Source of the DNA: Alteromonas sp. KUL49
Lineage (GTDB): Bacteria > Pseudomonadota > Gammaproteobacteria > Enterobacterales > Alteromonadaceae
Assembly (NCBI RefSeq): GCF_006538345.1
Contig: NZ_BJKL01000006.1
Span: forward strand, 253,095 to 317,094
Direction of reading: 5' to 3'
Length of the DNA stretch: 64,000 nucleotides
The translations under genes and the position numbers were made by a program. Shown here piece after piece: positions 1 through 9,143 of the stretch (position 1 is the first letter of the stretch; each line of letters begins with the position of its first letter). The notes beneath the pieces were generated by a model. That model saw only the letters and a program-made list of their open reading frames with translations. It did not search any database and was not told the origin of the DNA.

Positions 1-701
1 ATATTGCAGTTCACTCGATGAAAGATGTACCTGTAGCATTTCCTGAAGGTTTTGGTTTACACGCTATTTGTGAGCGAGAGAATCCGTTTGATGCGTTTGT
101 GTCGAACACCTACGAAAACTTGGACGCCTTACCACAGGGTGCAGTGGTGGGTACATCTAGCCTTCGCCGTCAGTGCCAGTTGAGAAAACACCGCCCCGAT
201 TTGGTTATCAAGGACCTTCGCGGTAACGTCAATACTCGCTTAGCCAAGCTAGATGCTGGTGAATACGACGCTATAATTCTTGCCGCCGCCGGCCTTATTC
301 GTTTAGAGATGCAAGACCGCATTCGCACAGAGCTGCCAGAGGCTATTTCATTACCTGCGGTTGGACAAGGCGCTGTGGGTATTGAATGTAGAGATGACGA
401 TGCAGAGCTTATCGCCCTGCTCGCTCCGCTTAATCATACTGAAACTAATACCCGAGTCACTGCAGAGCGTGCGATGAACGCTCGGCTAGAGGGTGGTTGT
501 CAGGTGCCCATTGGCAGTTTCGCTACGTTATCAGAGGGTACTGTCACACTAAACGGTATGGTAGGAAAGTCTGATGGCAGTACCTTGCTATATGCCACTG
601 TGTCGGGTGATGTGAAAGATGCAGAGAAAGTCGGTATTGAAGTGGCCGAAGAGTTATTGTCACAAGGCGCGGGTGAAATCTTAAAGGCACTTCACGACTA
701 A
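1..701 (+). CDS. hemC: Hydroxymethylbilane synthase (porphobilinogen deaminase), 5' truncated
   Basis: Condenses four porphobilinogen units into hydroxymethylbilane in cytosolic heme biosynthesis. The reading frame is open from the left edge (codons begin at base 3), and the ATG at 18 is internal: it is the Met of the family motif AVHSMKDVP. Also visible are [21 protein letters not shown] and, near the C-terminus, [11 protein letters not shown], whose Cys (bases 498-500) carries the dipyrromethane cofactor in this family. About 232 C-terminal residues are present and roughly the first quarter of the protein lies outside the window. The stop abuts the ATG of hemD with no spacer, so the genes are probably co-transcribed and translationally coupled. 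Confidence 0.97.
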   Translation, partial: IAVHSMKDVPVAFPEGFGLHAICERENPFDAFVSNTYENLDALPQGAVVGTSSLRRQCQLRKHRPDLVIKDLRGNVNTRLAKLDAGEYDAIILAAAGLIRLEMQDRIRTELPEAISLPAVGQGAVGIECRDDDAELIALLAPLNHTETNTRVTAERAMNARLEGGCQVPIGSFATLSEGTVTLNGMVGKSDGSTLLYATVSGDVKDAEKVGIEVAEELLSQGAGEILKALHD

Positions 702-1418
702 ATGTTCATCCTAACTCGCCCGTTACCCAAACTCGCTGCCAGCCAGCAAGCGTTTGAGGACGCGGGCGTTCCCTGCATTGGCGTCGCCACCACCGACATT
801 CAACAACCTAATGACGTTTCCGCTCGTATCCACTCGGCGTTTTCGCAACATGCGACCATTGATGTGGTTATTGTTACTAGTGTATACGCCGTTTCACCAA
901 TACTGACCAGCGGTATCAACCTCAATGCGATGCAGATCATTGCTATTGGCACAGCCACCGCCCACGCACTCAAGCAAGCGCTGCCAGCGCATAATATTTT
1001 AACGCCTTTATACCATACGTCTGAGGGTATACTCAGCATGCATCAACTTGATGGTAATACCAGTAAACAAGTGGTTATTATGAAAGGAGAAGGTGGAAGG
1101 CATCATATTGCAACTACACTTAATGAACGTGGTCACAGTGCAATAGAGTGTAACGTATACCAACGCATAGATTTGCCAACGCCAGTGTTTACAAATAAGT
1201 GGAAAATTAGCGACGTTAGCGGCATTATCGCTACCAGTGAGCATTTAGCAAAACAATTACTTAACGCCGAAAGCACACTGGCTAACTTACCTTGGCTAAC
1301 CATAAGCCAACGGGTCGCAGACGCGTTGCGCGAGCAAGGAATTAACTCGGTGGCTGTGTGCAATGGCGCTACAGACAACGCACTTATTGCCTGGATAAAG
1401 GACAATTGGGAGTATTAA
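702..1418 (+). CDS. hemD: Uroporphyrinogen-III synthase
   Basis: Cyclises hydroxymethylbilane to uroporphyrinogen III, the step after HemC. The 238 residues match the usual length. It begins TRPLPKLAASQQAF, as is typical of HemD, and has the C-terminal TISQRVADALREQGI pattern (family IS.R.a..a...G). HemD is poorly conserved in sequence, so the call rests strongly on position: it starts one base after the hemC stop and is followed without spacer by hemX and then hemY, the standard gammaproteobacterial hemCDXY order. The function is cytosolic. Confidence 0.93.
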   Translation: MFILTRPLPKLAASQQAFEDAGVPCIGVATTDIQQPNDVSARIHSAFSQHATIDVVIVTSVYAVSPILTSGINLNAMQIIAIGTATAHALKQALPAHNILTPLYHTSEGILSMHQLDGNTSKQVVIMKGEGGRHHIATTLNERGHSAIECNVYQRIDLPTPVFTNKWKISDVSGIIATSEHLAKQLLNAESTLANLPWLTISQRVADALREQGINSVAVCNGATDNALIAWIKDNWEY

Positions 1419-2584
1419 ATGACCGATAAGCAAGAAACGGGTCTTCAAACCAGCGTATCTTCACCTATGGATAGTAAAGACTCTACAGTTTCAGCCCCTA
1501 CCCCAACAGCCCAAAGCACCCCCAAAAAACGGCTAAGGGTAACGGCACAGGCTTATTATGGCTGGCCTTTAGTTTTCTGTTTGTTTGTATTCTCACGCTC
1601 GGTGGTGGTGCATATTGGTATTACACTCAAGCCACTAACCAAGCTCAGTTGGCGAATGAGGCTCAAATTGCGAATAGCATGGCCGTGCAGCAACTCAAGG
1701 CAACTCTCGAAGGCTCTCAATCTCAGCTACAAGCGCTAGCCGATACCAACTCGCAACTCAGTGAATCCGTGGCTTTGTTAGAAGCACAAAACCTCGCGCT
1801 TGAACAACAAAACCTTGCCACTCTGGAACAAATGAAATCGTTGGAGGGCCGCCGTCCTGCAGACTGGCTTATCGCAGAAGCAGATTATTTGGTGCGTATG
1901 GCTGGACGAAAAGTATGGCTCGACGACGACATACGCACAGCAATCATGTTGCTTATAAACGCCGACAAACGATTAGCATCATTGGCTGACCCGTCATTAC
2001 TCCCCGTTCGCGCAAAAATAGCCGAAGATATTCAAGCTCTGCAACAAGCTAACAGTGTGTCGGTTAGTTCGGTAGCACTGGCAGTATCAGGATTGCTCTC
2101 ACAAGTGGATATGCTACCTCTCAATGTATTTGAAAAGCCCGTCGACATTAACGCTCAAGATAACGAACTGAGTGAGTCAACGGCAGACTGGAAAGCCAAC
2201 CTAGGTAAAGTCTGGGACAGTATGGTAGAGGACTTTTTTACCGTAAAAACCCTATCAGGCCCAGTAGAGCCGGTGCTTACCCAAGAAACACAATGGCTCA
2301 TTCGAGAGCAACTAAGATACCAACTAATGCAGGCACAAGCTGCGGCATTAGATTACAACGCCACCTTGTTTGAGCAAACACTGACACAAGCCAACAGTAT
2401 TATAGTGAGCCGTTTTGACAATACTGACAGTCAGGTGGTGGGTTACTTAACTGCGGTCCAAAACCTAGCAAGCACAGATGTGACTCGCGTCGTACCTACC
2501 GAGCTTGTCTCTCAGCAACCTCTCGCCGAGTTACTTGATGAACGAGTGCGTCAAGTCTTTGGTGAGGGAGCGAACGCACTATGA
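1419..2584 (+). CDS. hemX: HemX-like membrane protein, interrupted by an apparent -1 frameshift
   Basis: HemX is a single-pass inner-membrane protein of the hemCDXY operon. Its exact role is unsettled; older annotation as a uroporphyrinogen methyltransferase is not supported by its domains. The start (MTDKQETG) follows the hemD stop directly. After the polar Ser/Thr/Pro-rich N-terminus the frame is lost at a C5-A6 run (1519-1529). In the next frame the protein continues with a clear membrane helix (WLAFSFLFVCILTLGGGAYW, about 1559-1618), a Gln/Ala/Leu coiled coil and the conserved RRPADWLIAEADYLVRMAGR segment, ending in an ATGA overlap with hemY. One extra A gives a continuous protein of about 388 residues. 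The TTG at 1649 could at most yield a product lacking the membrane anchor. Confidence 0.85.
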
Positions 2585-3783
2585 AGATACTAATCAAATT
2601 GGTCATTGTTCTTGGGCTATTTGTCATCGCTATGATGGCTGGGCCTAAGCTGCTGGGCGGTGATAAGGGCTACGTATTGATTGTATTGGGTGATACCGCT
2701 GTCGAAATGACAATCGTCAGTGTCGTTCTTATATCAACCGCCTCATTAATAGGACTTTGGATTTTCGTTCGAATATTACTTTGGTGTATAAGCCTCTTCA
2801 AAGGCTCTCACCGCTGGATTGGTTACTTTGGTGAACGTAAACGACAGCAGGCTTTCTATGCAGGTTTACAAGCCCTTGCCACAGGCGATCGTGAATCTGC
2901 GCGAAAGGCGCTCGAAAAAACAACCCAAGGGGATTTTCGCGGTGTGAATTATTTGGCAGCAGCACAAAGCGCCACCGATGATAGAAAAGCCAACTACTTC
3001 CTAGTGCAAGCCAGTGAGTATCCCGAATCTAAGTTGGCTGCGACCATCATGCAAGCCAAGCTGCTCGACAAGCAAGAAAAGTCAAAGGAAGCACTAGCAC
3101 TGCTAGACGACATTGCTGAACCTCACGACAAAAATAGCGAAGTGGTCAAATTAAAGGCCCAACTTCTCGCCAAGCTCAATCAGTGGCAAACCCTGCAAAC
3201 CAACTTACAAAGCTGGAAAAAGGTACTGCCAAAAGAAGACGTGATTAACTGGTCTCAGCACATGGCAAAAGGAAAATTTGCCGAAATCGCCAGTAAACAA
3301 GGGGCAGCTGAACTAAAAAACTACTGGTTAAGTTTACCTCGAAAACAACGTATCGATGTTGGTTTGCGCGCTGCGTATGCCGAACAATTACTTGACCAAG
3401 GCATGCACTCAGATGCACAAATCATGCTTGTGGAATGGCAAAAGAAAGGGCCCGAACCAAGCTTGTGCCGACTCATGCGTCAACTGAATCTACCCAATGC
3501 CTCTGCGGCAATCACAGCTCTTGAAGGTTGGATCAAAGCCGACAATGAAAACGCCGATCTGTACTCTACCCTTGGTGCTGTTGCGTTTAATTCAAATGAT
3601 GACGTACTGGCTGAAAAAGCGTTACTACGTGCCATCAAGTTAAACCCAAACAAAGAAGACTTTGAAAAGCTCTCAGCCATTTTCGAGCGAAAGCACGAGC
3701 CTGTAAAAGCGCTACATTATATTAAGCAGGCCTATCAAATAGATACGTCATCATTGAACCTGATATTGCCAACAACAGAGTAG
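2581..3783 (+). CDS. hemY: HemY, TPR-containing inner-membrane protein of the heme operon
   Basis: A 400-residue protein with two N-terminal membrane helices (about residues 5-25 and 41-68) followed by a long helical region of TPR-like repeats, for example DLYSTLGAVAFNSNDDVLAE near residue 325. This is the HemY architecture of gammaproteobacteria, unrelated to the protoporphyrinogen oxidase called HemY in Bacillus. It is thought to organise late heme-pathway enzymes at the membrane, but no catalytic role is established. The ATG overlaps the hemX stop (ATGA), showing translational coupling. It is the last gene of the operon; a 64-base gap precedes an unrelated regulator. Confidence 0.93.
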   Translation: MKILIKLVIVLGLFVIAMMAGPKLLGGDKGYVLIVLGDTAVEMTIVSVVLISTASLIGLWIFVRILLWCISLFKGSHRWIGYFGERKRQQAFYAGLQALATGDRESARKALEKTTQGDFRGVNYLAAAQSATDDRKANYFLVQASEYPESKLAATIMQAKLLDKQEKSKEALALLDDIAEPHDKNSEVVKLKAQLLAKLNQWQTLQTNLQSWKKVLPKEDVINWSQHMAKGKFAEIASKQGAAELKNYWLSLPRKQRIDVGLRAAYAEQLLDQGMHSDAQIMLVEWQKKGPEPSLCRLMRQLNLPNASAAITALEGWIKADNENADLYSTLGAVAFNSNDDVLAEKALLRAIKLNPNKEDFEKLSAIFERKHEPVKALHYIKQAYQIDTSSLNLILPTTE

Positions 3784-3847
3784 AATCAACAGACTAAAAT
3801 AGGTTCTGTACTCAAAACTTAAAAAGACCAAACTATTAGGATTCCGC

Positions 3848-4969
3848 GTGGAGAACCTCTACTTCAATTGGCGCACAGCAATGATGCTAGTCATCTGTTG
3901 TATCGTGGTGCGCTATGCGTGGCGTCTGATTAGAAATGGTAAAGAAAAACGCGCTAGCCAATGGTTAGGCGCGTTCTTTTTGTGCTGCGCAATTGATGTT
4001 GTACCACAGATTATTGGCTTTGCCGGATTTTATGCTCAATGGCCAGGCTTGACCTTTTTCCCATTCAATACCGAATGCTGGCTGGGGGCATTGCTATATT
4101 TGCATAGCTACAGTTTGATGCATCAACAACCTATTGGTTGGCGTAAGTGGCTACTAGTGCCAGGTGTATTGCAGACTACCTATTATAGCTGGGCATTCCT
4201 TTTCTTAGGTGATTACAAACAAAAATGGGCATTTAACGACGCCTTCCATGAACCGTACATTTTACCTTTGGAAACTGCCTTAAGTGTTGCATTAATGCTA
4301 TTTGCGTTGGTTCATGTGCGCCGCTCGATCCCCGTATACAAGAGCCATCTCGATCAGTTTTCGGCCAAAGTCGTCGCTTGCGATCCCTCTTGGCTAGACA
4401 ATTTGTTTAAAGCCAGCGTATTAACCGCTTCGGTATATGTCGTATTGGAATTGACAACAATTTTTTCTACGTTGTCGTATATCGACGCGTTTCCATTTCA
4501 AATTGCCATTATGTTAGTCATTACTTGGCTAGCAATGGATGCCTATACACGTCTTAATCAAAACTTTCCCAAGCTCGATGATTCAACCGCTCGCGATGAG
4601 GAACAGTCGAGCAAAGCGAGTCCTCCCAAAGATTGGTCTCAACTTGGGCAACGAATGGCACAAGCGATAGACCAACAACAACTGTTTCTCGATCCTGATT
4701 TTTCCTTGCTTCAACTGGCAAGCAAAATCGGCACAAATGAAGTTTATGCCTCTAAAGCATTTAACAATGGTTTGTCCTGCACCTTTAACGAGTTTGTCAA
4801 TCAACGTCGTATCGAGTTTGCCAAAATACTGCTACAAGAAACCGACCAATCAATACTAACCGCTGGCATGAATTCAGGCTTCGCTGCTAAGTCGACATTT
4901 AATCGTGTATTTAAGCTCTATGTTGGTCTAACACCCACCCAGTTTCGTCAACAGAATCTCGCGCCTTAA
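3848..4969 (+). CDS. AraC-family transcriptional regulator with membrane N-terminal domain
   Basis: A 373-residue protein starting with GTG behind an AGGA Shine-Dalgarno at about 3837. The first two thirds hold around seven hydrophobic helices (from residues 9-25 to about 220), like the multi-pass sensor half of many Alteromonadales AraC regulators. After a polar linker (about 235-265) comes a C-terminal AraC-type double helix-turn-helix: FSLLQLASKIGTNEVYASKA, then FNEFVNQRRIEFAKILL and GFAAKSTFNRVFKLYVGLTP. The protein probably senses a membrane or periplasmic signal and acts directly on DNA. The S41-type gene at 5069 lies 99 bases downstream on the same strand and is a plausible target or operon partner. 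The signal is unknown. Confidence 0.88.
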   Translation: MENLYFNWRTAMMLVICCIVVRYAWRLIRNGKEKRASQWLGAFFLCCAIDVVPQIIGFAGFYAQWPGLTFFPFNTECWLGALLYLHSYSLMHQQPIGWRKWLLVPGVLQTTYYSWAFLFLGDYKQKWAFNDAFHEPYILPLETALSVALMLFALVHVRRSIPVYKSHLDQFSAKVVACDPSWLDNLFKASVLTASVYVVLELTTIFSTLSYIDAFPFQIAIMLVITWLAMDAYTRLNQNFPKLDDSTARDEEQSSKASPPKDWSQLGQRMAQAIDQQQLFLDPDFSLLQLASKIGTNEVYASKAFNNGLSCTFNEFVNQRRIEFAKILLQETDQSILTAGMNSGFAAKSTFNRVFKLYVGLTPTQFRQQNLAP

Positions 4970-5068
4970 CGTCTCATTTCTTTAAAAACTGCATAAATAA
5001 AGGCGTTGAGACGCATTAATTATTCTGCGGTAGATAATTTACGTACTTTCCATGTAACGAGAATAATC

Positions 5069-6547
5069 ATGAAAACACGTTTAACGCAGAACATTTTACT
5101 GGCCTTCAGCCTTTGTTTATTTATGTCATTTAACCTAATAGCGGGTGAATCGGTAGGCCGCTTAACCGTGCAACAAGCGCAGCAAGAAATCGATTTGATT
5201 GAAGAGGTCTACGAACGCGTTCACCCTGGCTATACGAGATACGCAACTGAGAGTGAAATGCGTGCGGCTTGGCAACAGTTGCGAGAGCAAATCAACAACC
5301 AGCAGGGGATCGACGTCAATGACTTTTATTTGGCCATTCAACGCGTATTGGTGCTCATCCACTGTGACCATACCAAAGCCAATATTCCAGCCGCTTTGCT
5401 CGAGCAGCGCAAAACAACAGGCGTATTTTTGCCCTTTCGTTGGCATTGGGTAGAACAGCGTGGTTTTATCACTCAGGTGTCAGCGAGTGCTACTGAACAA
5501 CTGAATATTGGTGATGAGATATTAACTATCGATGGCCGCCCTTTAACCGATCTTGTAGAAGAAGTTATTCAGTACATACCCTATGACGGTAATACCGAAT
5601 GGACACGCAATGCTGGTGTTGCACAGTCGTTGGAATTTAATGGCGGCGCAGTCGACCACTTTGGATCAATGCTTTGGCAAAACAAACCTGAAGTAACCCT
5701 TAGGGTGCGAGATAAAGATGCCAACGTGCGTTCACTGACTGTCGCTCGAATCAACTATGACGAATATCGCAAAATTCCTATTGTCGCCGCTGGCGCGCGT
5801 AATTTCAAAGACGCGATCCGCTTTGAAATAATTGATGCCAACACTGCTTATCTGGCAGTCGATACCTTTGTTAACTATCGCCAACCGGTGGATCCGGAAG
5901 CAGTTTACACGCCAGTGTTTGCGCAAATTAAGCAAACTGGAATTAAGAAGCTAATTGTAGACTTACGCAAAAATGGTGGTGGTTCAAATGATGCGAGCCA
6001 AGGATTGATGCGCTTTTTGTTAACCGAAGAGAAAGTACTGTATAACGATATGTATATGAAGACGCTCGATATGGATGGCATTCGCCCATATCTGTCTAGC
6101 TGGGATGAGCGCGTTTTAGATCCCTATCGCATTGCCTTTTCAAAGCGCGACGAGCAACACTACTCATTGCGTGCATTTCTGACCGATGATTTAGATACGG
6201 TAGAGCCCCATGAGCTAGCATTTGACGGCCAACTTATCGCGTTAACTAGCGAGTCAAATTCGTCAGGAAGCGCAATGCTACTGACCCACTTAAGCGAGCA
6301 AGATAATGCCACGCTAGTCGGTCAAAAAACCGGTGGTAGCTCGACTGGCCCAACTGCTGGTGTATTAATTACATTAACCTTGCCACATTCCAACATCACC
6401 ACCCGTGTACCGGTCTTCCGCTATCAAATAAACGCTGCTGATCACGGTTTCGGTTTAGGCGTTAACCCAGATATTGAAGTCGCCGTAACCGCTGAAAATT
6501 GGTTGGAAAATGTTGATGCTTCAATGGCTGCAGCGCTAGCACTTTAA
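5069..6547 (+). CDS. Exported S41-family (tail-specific protease-like) peptidase
   Basis: A 492-residue protein. The chosen ATG gives MKTRLTQNILLAFSLCLFMS, a clean signal peptide ending near IAG|ES; an in-frame upstream extension adds 21 non-signal-like residues. After an N-terminal helical region comes a PDZ-like stretch (GFITQVSASATEQLNIGDEI, about 135-155) and then the S41 core: KLIVDLRKNGGGSNDASQ (about residues 300-317) and ALTSESNSSGSAMLL, where the second Ser cluster is the nucleophile position, then VGQKTGGSSTGPT. It is probably periplasmic or surface exposed, acting on peptide C-termini. Substrate unknown. It may be controlled by the upstream membrane AraC regulator. Confidence 0.82.
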   Translation: MKTRLTQNILLAFSLCLFMSFNLIAGESVGRLTVQQAQQEIDLIEEVYERVHPGYTRYATESEMRAAWQQLREQINNQQGIDVNDFYLAIQRVLVLIHCDHTKANIPAALLEQRKTTGVFLPFRWHWVEQRGFITQVSASATEQLNIGDEILTIDGRPLTDLVEEVIQYIPYDGNTEWTRNAGVAQSLEFNGGAVDHFGSMLWQNKPEVTLRVRDKDANVRSLTVARINYDEYRKIPIVAAGARNFKDAIRFEIIDANTAYLAVDTFVNYRQPVDPEAVYTPVFAQIKQTGIKKLIVDLRKNGGGSNDASQGLMRFLLTEEKVLYNDMYMKTLDMDGIRPYLSSWDERVLDPYRIAFSKRDEQHYSLRAFLTDDLDTVEPHELAFDGQLIALTSESNSSGSAMLLTHLSEQDNATLVGQKTGGSSTGPTAGVLITLTLPHSNITTRVPVFRYQINAADHGFGLGVNPDIEVAVTAENWLENVDASMAAALAL

Positions 6548-6614
6548 ATTTACATCGAGCGGTATTCCACAATATCTGCACATTCAATCACTATTACAGC
6601 TCGATATACATCTT

Positions 6615-7556
6615 CTAGTTTTCTAGTCGGTAATCGGCTTGTTCCTCAGCCGTTAAAAAGCTCCACGCAATAAAGCGGCTGATTTTTTGACCTTGGGCCA
6701 TTTTAACCACCTTAACTTGCTTCGCATTGACCTTTTTCAACGCGAGCTTAATGCCACTTACGTTGTCTTTCTTCGACACTAACGTGGTAAACCAAACCAC
6801 CTGCTGTGCATAGTGTTGGCTCTCTCGAACCATTTTGCGGACAAAGCGTAGTTCTCCGCCTTTGCACCACAACTCGTTAGAGCGGCCAGCAAAATTAAGA
6901 GCCGGAGTTTTGCCGTCAGAAACTTTGGTGTTCTTTCCTAAGTTTTTCCATTTTCTTTGGCTACCTTGAGCGGCCTCTTCTGCGGAGTTATGAAAAGGCG
7001 GATTACATTGGGTTAAATGAAACCTTTCGCCTTCGTTAATGATGCCTTGGAAAATCTGATTGGATTGCTTTTGATGACGGATCTCAATGACTTTAGACAA
7101 ACCTTGGTTGGCGTTCACGATTTGCTTTGCCATTTTTACAGACCGGGCTTCGATGTCTGTTGCAACATAGCGCCAGCCGTAACTTTTGTGGCCCAGCAAA
7201 GGATAGATACAATTAGCCCCCGTACCAATGTCGAGCACCCTTACTTTCTTGTGGTCTATCTTCCCTTTAACACTTGATTGCAAAAGGTCAGCTAAGTAGT
7301 GAATGTAATCGACTCGTCCAGGAATGGGAGGGCACAAAAAGCCTGGCGGGATATCCCAATGGTCAATATCATAATAGGCTTTGAGCAAGGCTTTATTGAG
7401 TAACTTAACGGCATCAGAGTTAGAAAAATCTAACGTCCTTTTGCCATATTTACTCTCTATAAAGCCAGTAAGTTCTGGGACGAACTTACACAACTGGCCA
7501 AAATCGTAGTCTTGGTTATGCTTGTTTCTAGGGTGGAGTTTCGATTTAGCGTTCAC
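6615..7556 (-). CDS. rlmF: 23S rRNA (adenine(1618)-N6)-methyltransferase
   Basis: SAM-dependent enzyme that methylates A1618 of 23S rRNA. The 313 residues show the family N-terminus LHPRNKHNQDYDF (residues 7-19), the SAM-binding motif I VLDIGTGANCIYPLL (about 107-121) and the catalytic NPPF tetrad (185-188), typical of N6-adenine methyltransferases. The IPGRVDYIHYLADLL segment is also characteristic. The start is GTG at 7556; LHPRN begins seven residues in, as in homologues, although the Shine-Dalgarno (GGAAG) is rather far upstream. It stands alone, convergent with the S41 gene. Confidence 0.95.
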   Translation of the reverse strand: MNAKSKLHPRNKHNQDYDFGQLCKFVPELTGFIESKYGKRTLDFSNSDAVKLLNKALLKAYYDIDHWDIPPGFLCPPIPGRVDYIHYLADLLQSSVKGKIDHKKVRVLDIGTGANCIYPLLGHKSYGWRYVATDIEARSVKMAKQIVNANQGLSKVIEIRHQKQSNQIFQGIINEGERFHLTQCNPPFHNSAEEAAQGSQRKWKNLGKNTKVSDGKTPALNFAGRSNELWCKGGELRFVRKMVRESQHYAQQVVWFTTLVSKKDNVSGIKLALKKVNAKQVKVVKMAQGQKISRFIAWSFLTAEEQADYRLEN

Positions 7557-7630
7557 ACGAGTTAGCTTGCTTCCAGCTTTCTCGCTATTCTATCAAATGT
7601 GGGGCACACGACGCACCCCACGTTTTTGAC

Positions 7631-8377
7631 TTATGCTTCTTCAACCGTCGCTTCGATGATGTTTTGGGCGAAAGACTGATAAGCCCCACCAAAGTCTCTC
7701 GCTAAACTATCTGGGAATAGGTGGAAGTCACCCGCTTTAAGTGCTGACACAATTCCATCACCCACAACACTAGCAGATTCACCTTCCATACCCACTTGAG
7801 CTGCCATATCAGTATCAATGGGACCAGGGTGAACACTCAGTACATGAACGCCTTTCTCAGCAAGTTCATCTTTGAGGCCTTGAGTGACTGTGTAAGCCGC
7901 AGCTTTAGAGGCTGAATAGCTGGTTAAATCTAGGAAGTTTTTGATTGAGGCAACGGAGTTCAACTGAACAAACGCCGCTCCTGCATCTTGGCTATTTTTC
8001 TCAAGCACCGGAGTAAAAGCTTGTGCCATTTTAACCAAACCTAAAACATTGATATTGATTTCATATGCGAACGCGCTTTCAAAATTTTCACTTAGCGGTC
8101 TGGCAAGCTCAAGCACACCTGCATTATTCACCACTAAAGTAACGTCACTCGCTACTTGCGCCGCTGCGGCTATATCACTTGGCTTTGATACATCTAGCTG
8201 AATAGGAACGACTCTATCTTTATATTGTTCTACCAACGCTTGTGTTGAATCAATATTTCGCACCGCCAAGTAAACCTTTTGGGCTCCATGACTAATAAGT
8301 GATTCGACGATGGATTTACCAATGCCTCGGTTAGCCCCAGTAACTAATGCGATTTGATTTTCTACGTTAAAACTCAT
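7631..8377 (-). CDS. Short-chain dehydrogenase/reductase
   Basis: A 248-residue classical SDR: NAD(P)-binding VTGANRGIGKSI near the N-terminus (glycine-rich motif), the NNAG motif in LVVNNAGVLEL, catalytic Ser in QLNSVASIKN, and the YSASK (YxxxK) catalytic pair. The ATG at 8377 was chosen because the sequence just upstream is a strong GAGGATC ribosome site; the longer GTG start would read through it. It is divergent from a TetR regulator with two palindromes in between, so it is very likely the target of that regulator. Substrate unknown; it may reduce reactive carbonyls or a small ketone. Confidence 0.9.
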   Translation of the reverse strand: MSFNVENQIALVTGANRGIGKSIVESLISHGAQKVYLAVRNIDSTQALVEQYKDRVVPIQLDVSKPSDIAAAAQVASDVTLVVNNAGVLELARPLSENFESAFAYEININVLGLVKMAQAFTPVLEKNSQDAGAAFVQLNSVASIKNFLDLTSYSASKAAAYTVTQGLKDELAEKGVHVLSVHPGPIDTDMAAQVGMEGESASVVGDGIVSALKAGDFHLFPDSLARDFGGAYQSFAQNIIEATVEEA

Positions 8378-8434
8378 GATGTGATCCTCTAACACTTAAA
8401 TTCTTTTGATGACTACTTTTCAATGACCATTAAT

Positions 8435-8479
8435 TTGTACCGATTGGTACAATTGATTTTTAATGTACCGATCGGTATG
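8435..8479. promoter_or_regulatory. Tandem palindromic operators for the divergent TetR regulator
   Basis: Two related palindromes lie in the SDR/TetR intergenic region: TTGTACCGATTGGTACAA (8435-8452, perfect 7-bp arms around GATT) and TGTACCGATCGGTATG (8464-8479, core TACCGATCGGTA perfect). Shared half-site TGTACCGAT with centres 28 bases apart. This is the usual arrangement for a TetR-family autorepressor controlling a divergent target. The sites are seen; their binding protein is inferred from position. Confidence 0.75.
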
Positions 8480-8523
8480 ATTGATGTCAATAAATTTGAT
8501 CAAATATTTTTCAGGTGATTTCT

Positions 8524-9117
8524 ATGGCAGGTGGGCGCCAAAGAGAATTCTCTCAGCAAAAAGCGTTAGAGAGTGCAATGCAGGTATTTTGGAAGAAAGG
8601 CTTTGTAGGTGCTTCTTTAACCGACCTGACTACTAGCATGGGCATCAATAAGCCCAGTATGTATTCAGCGTTTGGCAACAAAGAGCAACTGTTTGTTAAA
8701 GCGACTCAATACTATATTGATCGCTACGCGTCACCTCCTTTTGACTTGTTAAGTGGGGATGAACCAATTAAACAGCGCGTGGCTCGCTATTTACGTTCTG
8801 TAATAAGTAGTCAGTGTCATTCGGATAAACCGAAAGGTTGCTATATTTCGTTGTGCGTTGCTGAATCAGAGGGTGAGCAGTTTCCAGAATCTGCGGCAGA
8901 GATCGTAGAACAAGCTAACCACTTTGGTGAAAATGCCTTAACCGACTTTTTCAGAACCGAACAGAGCAGCGGTAATTTAGCAGCCGGAACGTCTGCGGAA
9001 AAACTAGGGCGCTACTTTATTGCGTTTTTGCACGGTACCTCATCACTAGCACGGGGTGGGCGCAGTGAAGATGAGCTGTTGGCTTTAGTGAATATTGCTG
9101 TAGAAGCGATTGTCTAA
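8524..9117 (+). CDS. TetR/AcrR-family transcriptional regulator
   Basis: A 197-residue regulator. The N-terminal HTH reads FSQQKALESAMQVFWKKGFV then SLTDLTTSMGINKPSMYSAF, the canonical TetR fold, followed by a ligand-binding domain with Cys residues in QCHSDKPKGCYISLCV (about residues 95-115), a pattern found in YxaF/AcrR-like regulators of oxidoreductases. The ATG at 8524 has an AGGTG site six bases upstream; the GTG at 8515 is a weaker option because it lies inside that site. It is divergent from the SDR gene, with two palindromic operators between them. It probably represses both genes and is released by an electrophile or small organic ligand. Confidence 0.92.
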   Translation: MAGGRQREFSQQKALESAMQVFWKKGFVGASLTDLTTSMGINKPSMYSAFGNKEQLFVKATQYYIDRYASPPFDLLSGDEPIKQRVARYLRSVISSQCHSDKPKGCYISLCVAESEGEQFPESAAEIVEQANHFGENALTDFFRTEQSSGNLAAGTSAEKLGRYFIAFLHGTSSLARGGRSEDELLALVNIAVEAIV

Positions 9118-9143
9118 ACGATACTTCTACAGCAAAGCTGCTG

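Noticed and set aside
18..701. ATG at 18 as the hemC start
   Set aside because: The frame is open to the left edge and the Met is internal to the AVHSMKDVP motif, so the gene is truncated by the window.
1649..2584. HemX starting at TTG 1649
   Set aside because: This would omit the membrane helix, which is present in the same frame upstream (1559-1618).
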